Source of the DNA: JBMYQA01 sp049600855
GTDB lineage: Bacteria > Bacteroidota > Bacteroidia > Cytophagales > Flammeovirgaceae
Direction of reading: 5' to 3'
Length of the DNA stretch: 19,457 nucleotides
Assembly: GCA_049600855.1 (NCBI GenBank)
Contig: JBMYQA010000096.1
Span: forward strand, 1-19,457
The notes beneath the pieces were generated by a model. The model was given only the letters and a program-made list of their open reading frames with translations. It was not told the origin of the DNA and searched no databases. Every line of letters begins with the position of its first letter. Position 1 is the stretch's first letter. This document shows, one piece after another, positions 14,861 to 19,457 of this stretch. The position numbers were made by a program, and so were the translations under genes.

Positions 14861-15340
14861 ATGAAAAATGAGTTTAAATATATCGGAGTAATTTCATCGG
14901 TCTTTATAGGAGTCATCTTCACATTAGGTTTCTTTTCGAATGTAAAGCATGGAGATTTAGAAAATGGAGGAATTGTTGGGGGAATTGCCCTATTCTTTTT
15001 CATTCTTGCTTTTTTAGCTTATCAAAGAGGCAAAAAAAAGGTAGATTCAGTAGTAAAACCTGTGAGTAAAGCACCCGATGGCACTATTTTACAGTTGCCA
15101 GCAAAGCAATATAGCTTGGAAATGATGCAGGGAGATGCTGCAAAAATTGCCAATTTAATCCATCTCGCCATCGATCAGGCTGAGGAAGGTGCATATGATG
15201 CAACGGAGGTATTACTGAAACAAGCTGAAAATAAAATTGCCACCCTAGCTCACCATGAGTCTCAGCCATTTATGGGTAAATGGAAACGTGATATTCAAGG
15301 AATTAGGGCATATGTCATAGGACTGAAAAGTGAGGAATAG
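14861..15340 (+). CDS. Two-helix membrane protein, function unknown
   Basis: A 159-residue protein with two hydrophobic helices close to the N-terminus (about residues 8-26 and 36-55) separated by a short Gly/Asp-rich loop. A basic stop-transfer segment (YQRGKKK) follows, then about 100 soluble residues predicted to be helical, with QGDAAKIANLIHLAIDQAEE and ATEVLLKQAENKIATLAHH. Both termini should be cytoplasmic. The helical tail resembles a single TPR-like hairpin. I do not recognise the family. It is expressed from its own region after the RNase G terminator. Its stop lies 4 bases from the stop of the convergent adenylate-cyclase gene, with no terminator between, so the two transcripts must overlap. 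Confidence 0.75.
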   Translation: MKNEFKYIGVISSVFIGVIFTLGFFSNVKHGDLENGGIVGGIALFFFILAFLAYQRGKKKVDSVVKPVSKAPDGTILQLPAKQYSLEMMQGDAAKIANLIHLAIDQAEEGAYDATEVLLKQAENKIATLAHHESQPFMGKWKRDIQGIRAYVIGLKSEE

Positions 15341-15344
15341 CGGA

Positions 15345-18300
15345 CTACTGCTCCTGCAAGCGCTTAGGGTTCATCAATAATTCTTTTACCTTAATTCTAA
15401 AATCTGCATTGGGTGAAAAGCCATCTTCATCGAGGGAGAGTTCGGGTTTAATGCGATTGACGTAATACATATCGACTTCTCCTTTACCTTTCGCAAATAC
15501 CTTTCCTCGGTATTCTGTCTCAAAAAAGTCTTTTACATACTCATACGTATTTCCCGATATATTAACTTTTCCTGGAGCTGCGCTAGATTCCATACGGCTA
15601 GCTAAATTTACCGCATCGCCCCAAACGTCATAAGCAAACTTCTTTTTACCTACTACGCCAGTGACCAATTCACCTGTATTGATGCCGACACGAAGTTCCC
15701 ATGGAACTTGGCCTTTGGAAATGCGCTCGGTGTTTACGCGGTGCGTAAATTGGGTAATTTCAAGACCCGCTAAAACGGTGTCAATCGGATTGGTCACATT
15801 AGGCTTAGGAATTCCTCCTGCACACATGTAGGCATCTCCAATGGTTTTGATTTTTTCGAGGCGATGTTTTTCTACCACTTTATCAAAATATTGGAAAAAG
15901 TAATCGAGTTCCTTAATGAGCTCGCTAGGGGTGAGCTTCTCAGCAATAGAAGTAAATCCTTTAAAGTCCGTGAAAAGTACGGATACCATCTGGTAATGAC
16001 GTGGCGTATAGTTGCCTTTTTCTTTGAGTTCTTTCGCGGTTTCTTTAGGAAGGATGTTGAGTAACATCGCTTCCGATTTATCCTTTTCTTTTTCTAGCTG
16101 ATCAAACATGCTTTCGAGCTTGTCATTGATCTGTAAGATTTCTTCTTTTTGTGCCGCTAATTCTTCTGCTTTTTGGAAGAGCTGATCGTTTTTCTCTTCA
16201 ATTTCCTTTGTTCGAGCCCGAACTTGGGCTTTCAGTTCCAACTGAGAGCGTTCGATCTGGCGTATTCTAAATCGGTAAATTGCGAATATGGTGAATAAAA
16301 CAGCTAGAATGTACAGCGTTTTGGCTAGGTTGGTTTTCCACCAAGGGGTAGTGATTACAATCGGCAATGCAATGCCTTCTTCATTCCAAACGCCATCATT
16401 ATTTGAGGCTTGAACCCGAAATATGTATTCCTTGGGCTCTAGGTTGGTATAGGTGGCAATACGTTTGTTAGCATCCGCAATGGTCCAATCATCTAAATAC
16501 CCTTCTAACTTATAGCGGTATTGATTTTTTTCGGGTAAACGATAATTTAACGCAGAAAACTCTATGGAGAAATCGCGTTGATCATAATTTAATTTTAGCC
16601 GTTCCAATTGCCCAATGCTCTGCGACAAAGGCGAATCACCACCAATGGTGACAGGGGTTAATTTATTACTCAAGAAGAAATTAGTGAGTACAATTGGAGG
16701 TTTAAAACTATTGGGTTTAATGTTAGCGGGATAAAATGAGGTATATCCATTCGGGCTTCCAAAAAAGATTTCATCGTCTTGACTGTGGAAGAAAGCACCC
16801 GTAATGAACTGATTGTCTGATAGTCCATCTTTTACATCATAAATCTTGAATACCGAATCTTTTGGATTAAAAGACAAAAGCCCCTTATTGCTACTCAACC
16901 AAAACATGCCTTGCTGATCTTGTACAATCGCATTAATGGTGTAGCTTTTGGAAGAACTAGGGGTATATTGACTAAAATCGTTCGTGCGAATATCCAAAGA
17001 GTTCAAACCTGAATAAGTACCAATCCACAACTTCCCGTTATGATCGCCTAAAATGGCATTGACTAGATTAGAACTTAACGAGGTAGAATCAAAGCTATCA
17101 CTTCGATACGCTTTAAATGCTTCCGTTTGAGGATTAAAATAACTAATACCACCCCCGTAAGTACCTACCCAAAGTGCGCCTTCTGGCGTTTGCCAAAGAC
17201 TGGTTACAAAATTGGAACTGAGCGCGTTATTTGTATTTAAATCGGCTTTATATACCGTGAATTTACCAGATATGATATTAAAATAGTTTAGTCCTCCGCC
17301 ATCAGTCGCTATCCATAAATTACCATCTTGATCTGGAAGAATTTTACGAATATTGTTAGAGCTTAAAGAATCCTGAGCGGCATTGTATTGGAAATGCCGC
17401 CTTGTTTTTCCTGTATTTTTGTTAAAGAGTAACAGTCCATCCGTTTCAGTACCTAACCACAAGAAATTTTCATCTTTAGGCTGAATATCTGTGATCACAT
17501 TACTGAGGAGTTTTCCATTTAAAATGTTGTAGGAACTAATTGTATTTGCTTTTCTATTGAAACGAAGCAATCCGCTACCATCACTTCCTAGCCATAATAT
17601 GCTGTCGGATTCCTTGTAAATGGATCGGGTGTTGCTATTGGGAAACAGTTGCAAATCTTGTGTGGTATTTCCCCGCGAATTGAATTTTTCTCGTCCAGGA
17701 TCATATACATTAATGCCATTATCGGTACCTACCCACATAATGCCAAACTTATCAATTAGAATGGAGCGAATTCGGTTAGAGCTTAATGAAGTAGCACTGA
17801 CTCCTTTGGTTAAAACTTGAAATTGCTCCGTTTTTTTATTGTAAATATTAAGCCCATAAGAAGTACCAAAAAATATTCGATCATCTAATTCGGCAATAGC
17901 GAGGATAAAGTTATTACTCAAGCCTTCAGTAGATGTTGGGTCATGGGTAAACTCCTGAAGCCGATCACTTGTTTTAGGAAGCTTTTTGATGCCACTTCCA
18001 TATGTGCCTATCCAAAAATTTCCAGCAACATCTGTGTAAAAGGTATTGATCTTACCCGATTCAATCGAGTAATCTTTGTAGAATTCTACTTTTCCCTCAT
18101 ACTGTTCGCTTTGTCGATTAAATACATGAATGCCATCTTCAGAACCAATCCAAAGTTTATTGTCTCCAAGTTTCTGGATAGCACGAATATTTAAACTTCC
18201 TTTATTGGCAGAAACATTTGAGGGAATTGCAGTAAAAACGCCTTTGTTGATGTCAAACTTATGAAGGCCGCCTAAATACGTGCCGATCCATAACGTATTT

Positions 18301-18731
18301 TCATCTTCCTCAACAATCACGCTTACATTTAAAGAGACCAAACCTTCAGAATAATTAAAAAAGCGTTCTTGATTGCGATCGTATTTACTTAATCCGCCAT
18401 CTGTTCCAATCCACAGGTTATTTTGAGAATCTTCAAAGATGATACTGATGTCACTATTGGGAAGGGTGCTTTCGTTGCTCGCTTCATGAATGAAGGGTTT
18501 GAACGTATAACCATCGTATCGGTTTAAGCCATCTTTTGTTCCAAACCACAAATACCCCTGATGATCTTGAAAAATACAAGTTACCGTATTTTGGGAAAGA
18601 CCTTGGATAACATTAAGGTGCTCAAATTTATAAATATTTTGAGCAATCGCCTCACTCATGAACAGCAAGCAAGCGATTACTGTTAATAAGTAAGTAGTTA
18701 ATTTACTTAATATGGACGTTGAGTTCATCAT
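15345..18731 (-). CDS. Two-component-regulator propeller sensor fused to class III adenylate cyclase
   Basis: A 1128-residue membrane receptor. In order: signal peptide (1-30, cleavage near AIAQ); a large periplasmic beta-propeller region with many repeats of the type NTVTCIFQDHQGYLWFGTKD and LWIGTxxGLxxYD (about 36-700); a Y_Y_Y-type Ig domain (about 715-795, YRYKLEGYLDDW, VWNE); one transmembrane helix (about 803-823); a signalling coiled coil (about 828-905); and a class III cyclase domain (about 912-1090). Catalytic residues are present: metal Asp in VLFTDFKGF and in TIGDAYM, the adenine-selecting Lys in EKIKTIGD and Asp in AYDVWGD, and Asn/Arg in VNLASRMES. It should therefore make cAMP from ATP as a dimer. 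In well-known relatives this propeller is joined to a His kinase or an HTH instead. It starts 33 bases after the HD gene. Confidence 0.93.
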   Translation of the reverse strand: MMNSTSILSKLTTYLLTVIACLLFMSEAIAQNIYKFEHLNVIQGLSQNTVTCIFQDHQGYLWFGTKDGLNRYDGYTFKPFIHEASNESTLPNSDISIIFEDSQNNLWIGTDGGLSKYDRNQERFFNYSEGLVSLNVSVIVEEDENTLWIGTYLGGLHKFDINKGVFTAIPSNVSANKGSLNIRAIQKLGDNKLWIGSEDGIHVFNRQSEQYEGKVEFYKDYSIESGKINTFYTDVAGNFWIGTYGSGIKKLPKTSDRLQEFTHDPTSTEGLSNNFILAIAELDDRIFFGTSYGLNIYNKKTEQFQVLTKGVSATSLSSNRIRSILIDKFGIMWVGTDNGINVYDPGREKFNSRGNTTQDLQLFPNSNTRSIYKESDSILWLGSDGSGLLRFNRKANTISSYNILNGKLLSNVITDIQPKDENFLWLGTETDGLLLFNKNTGKTRRHFQYNAAQDSLSSNNIRKILPDQDGNLWIATDGGGLNYFNIISGKFTVYKADLNTNNALSSNFVTSLWQTPEGALWVGTYGGGISYFNPQTEAFKAYRSDSFDSTSLSSNLVNAILGDHNGKLWIGTYSGLNSLDIRTNDFSQYTPSSSKSYTINAIVQDQQGMFWLSSNKGLLSFNPKDSVFKIYDVKDGLSDNQFITGAFFHSQDDEIFFGSPNGYTSFYPANIKPNSFKPPIVLTNFFLSNKLTPVTIGGDSPLSQSIGQLERLKLNYDQRDFSIEFSALNYRLPEKNQYRYKLEGYLDDWTIADANKRIATYTNLEPKEYIFRVQASNNDGVWNEEGIALPIVITTPWWKTNLAKTLYILAVLFTIFAIYRFRIRQIERSQLELKAQVRARTKEIEEKNDQLFQKAEELAAQKEEILQINDKLESMFDQLEKEKDKSEAMLLNILPKETAKELKEKGNYTPRHYQMVSVLFTDFKGFTSIAEKLTPSELIKELDYFFQYFDKVVEKHRLEKIKTIGDAYMCAGGIPKPNVTNPIDTVLAGLEITQFTHRVNTERISKGQVPWELRVGINTGELVTGVVGKKKFAYDVWGDAVNLASRMESSAAPGKVNISGNTYEYVKDFFETEYRGKVFAKGKGEVDMYYVNRIKPELSLDEDGFSPNADFRIKVKELLMNPKRLQEQ

Positions 18732-18764
18732 AAATCAAGACCTGTGCTTGAAGCAAAGGCCATA

Positions 18765-19361
18765 TTAACCTTCAATTTCTAAATTTTGTAACTGCTGTTG
18801 AAGTTCGGTTAGGCGTAATGATTTTTGTTGATCACAAAGTCGTTTGGCTGTTTGGGTAAAATAGCGATGGGTTTGTAAGAATTTGATTTGCATCTCGATC
18901 CACTGTCTGTGTTCTGTGATCAAATTCCTATCTACAAGTTCTTTTCTTAGCGATTCGGCAATAGGATAATATCTTGGCCCTCCAAGGTAGGCTAGATCTG
19001 CATCACAAAGAATTTCCTCTAACTCATTTTGGGGATTTTGCGGAATTTTAGTTGCTGCAATCATCCCTGTAATTTTTTGGATTTGCACATTACTAAATCC
19101 AAAACGAGGTAATACCTGTTGTGCCAAGTCGATGCCTACTGCTTCGTGATTGTTGTAAGTGGTTAAAAAACCAGAATCATGAAACCATGCTGCAATCTGC
19201 AGTAAGAGCGTATCTTCAGTACCTACTCCCTCTAACTGTGCGAATTTTTCGGTAGCATTACACACATCTACAGTGTGTTGGAAGCCATGATAATGAAGTG
19301 TATCTGGCAATTCATCCCTTAATTTGGCTTGAATGTACGCCTTAGCACCTTGGAAATCCAT
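18765..19361 (-). CDS. HD-domain metal-dependent phosphohydrolase
   Basis: A 198-residue HD-superfamily protein. The metal-binding set is complete: His29 in YHGFQHTVDVC, the His61-Asp62 doublet in LQIAAWFHDSGF, and the final Asp in EEILCDADLAYLGG (Asp120 or 122). The segment NHEAVGIDLAQQVLPRFGFS between them, and GMIAATKIPQNP, are typical of a Bacteroidota HD subfamily. Members of the superfamily hydrolyse nucleotides or cyclic nucleotides, but the substrate of this one is not known. The long frame reaches 19412; the ATG at 19361 starts the usual MDFQGAKAYI helix and is preferred. It is 33 bases upstream of, and on the same strand as, the adenylate cyclase gene, so the two are probably cotranscribed. 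Confidence 0.88.
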   Translation of the reverse strand: MDFQGAKAYIQAKLRDELPDTLHYHGFQHTVDVCNATEKFAQLEGVGTEDTLLLQIAAWFHDSGFLTTYNNHEAVGIDLAQQVLPRFGFSNVQIQKITGMIAATKIPQNPQNELEEILCDADLAYLGGPRYYPIAESLRKELVDRNLITEHRQWIEMQIKFLQTHRYFTQTAKRLCDQQKSLRLTELQQQLQNLEIEG

Positions 19362-19457
19362 AATTAATTCTATTAAATCTGGTAACACTAACAAAGACAT
19401 AATAAAAGCCATCTTCTTTGCACCTAAGTTCTTATATAAATAATCAATGCGCCTGCC

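Noticed and set aside
1..19457. Mobile element, prophage, CRISPR or defence system
   Set aside because: No transposase, integrase, terminal repeats, regular direct repeats, nuclease or toxin-antitoxin signature was found; the MazG protein here is a stand-alone pyrophosphohydrolase, not part of a MazEF pair.

Overview
The window reads as ordinary chromosome of a member of the Bacteroidota, most likely Cytophagales or a near relative. The DNA is AT-rich. Several genes are preceded by the Bacteroidota promoter form (TTG or TTTG, about 20 bases, TAnnTTTG), and Shine-Dalgarno sites are mostly absent. The proteins are typical of the phylum: a long-form AsnRS, an IHF/HU protein with a TPR-protein gene behind it, a tiny Lys/Arg-rich ribosomal-type protein, RNase G, lipoproteins with a Cys lipobox, and a sensor with a two-component-regulator propeller. 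I see no insertion sequence, phage, CRISPR array, tRNA or rRNA. The placement is inference from gene content only.

Layout. 1-1180: an HxlR-type regulator and a small secreted TPR-like protein (+). 1192-3372 (-): an unknown lipoprotein, a previously uncounted 48-residue membrane protein, and a membrane-anchored coiled-coil protein. 3692-4117 (+): a two-CBS-domain protein. 4122-7000 (-): a partner-switching operon in the order membrane SpoIIE/RsbU-type phosphatase, STAS antagonist, HATPase (RsbW-type) kinase. 7049-8067: about 1 kb without a gene, with a strong hairpin. 8068-10158 (+): a GNAT acetyltransferase and asnS. 10189-10797 (-): a secreted, probably beta-barrel protein. 10895-11221 (+): a MazG-type pyrophosphohydrolase. 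11577-14720 (+): an information-processing cluster of IHF/HU, a TPR protein, the 29-residue basic protein (AURKAIP1/COX24 type) and RNase G. 14861-15340 (+): an unknown membrane protein. 15345-19361 (-): an HD phosphohydrolase followed by a 1128-residue propeller sensor fused to a class III adenylate cyclase.

How it works together. Two signalling modules stand out. One is a complete phosphatase/antagonist/kinase switch with no sigma factor beside it, so its output partner is unknown. The other is a putative periplasmic-sensor adenylate cyclase, probably cotranscribed with an HD-domain enzyme that might act on the same nucleotide pool. The HU-to-RNase G stretch joins chromosome structure, ribosome and RNA processing functions. 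The remaining genes are envelope proteins of unknown role and housekeeping enzymes.

Starts were moved inward where the longest frame began with TTG or an unlikely leader (TPR-like protein, RNase G, MazG, STAS, HATPase, phosphatase, HD protein). No searches were run: family calls rest on motifs read by eye.
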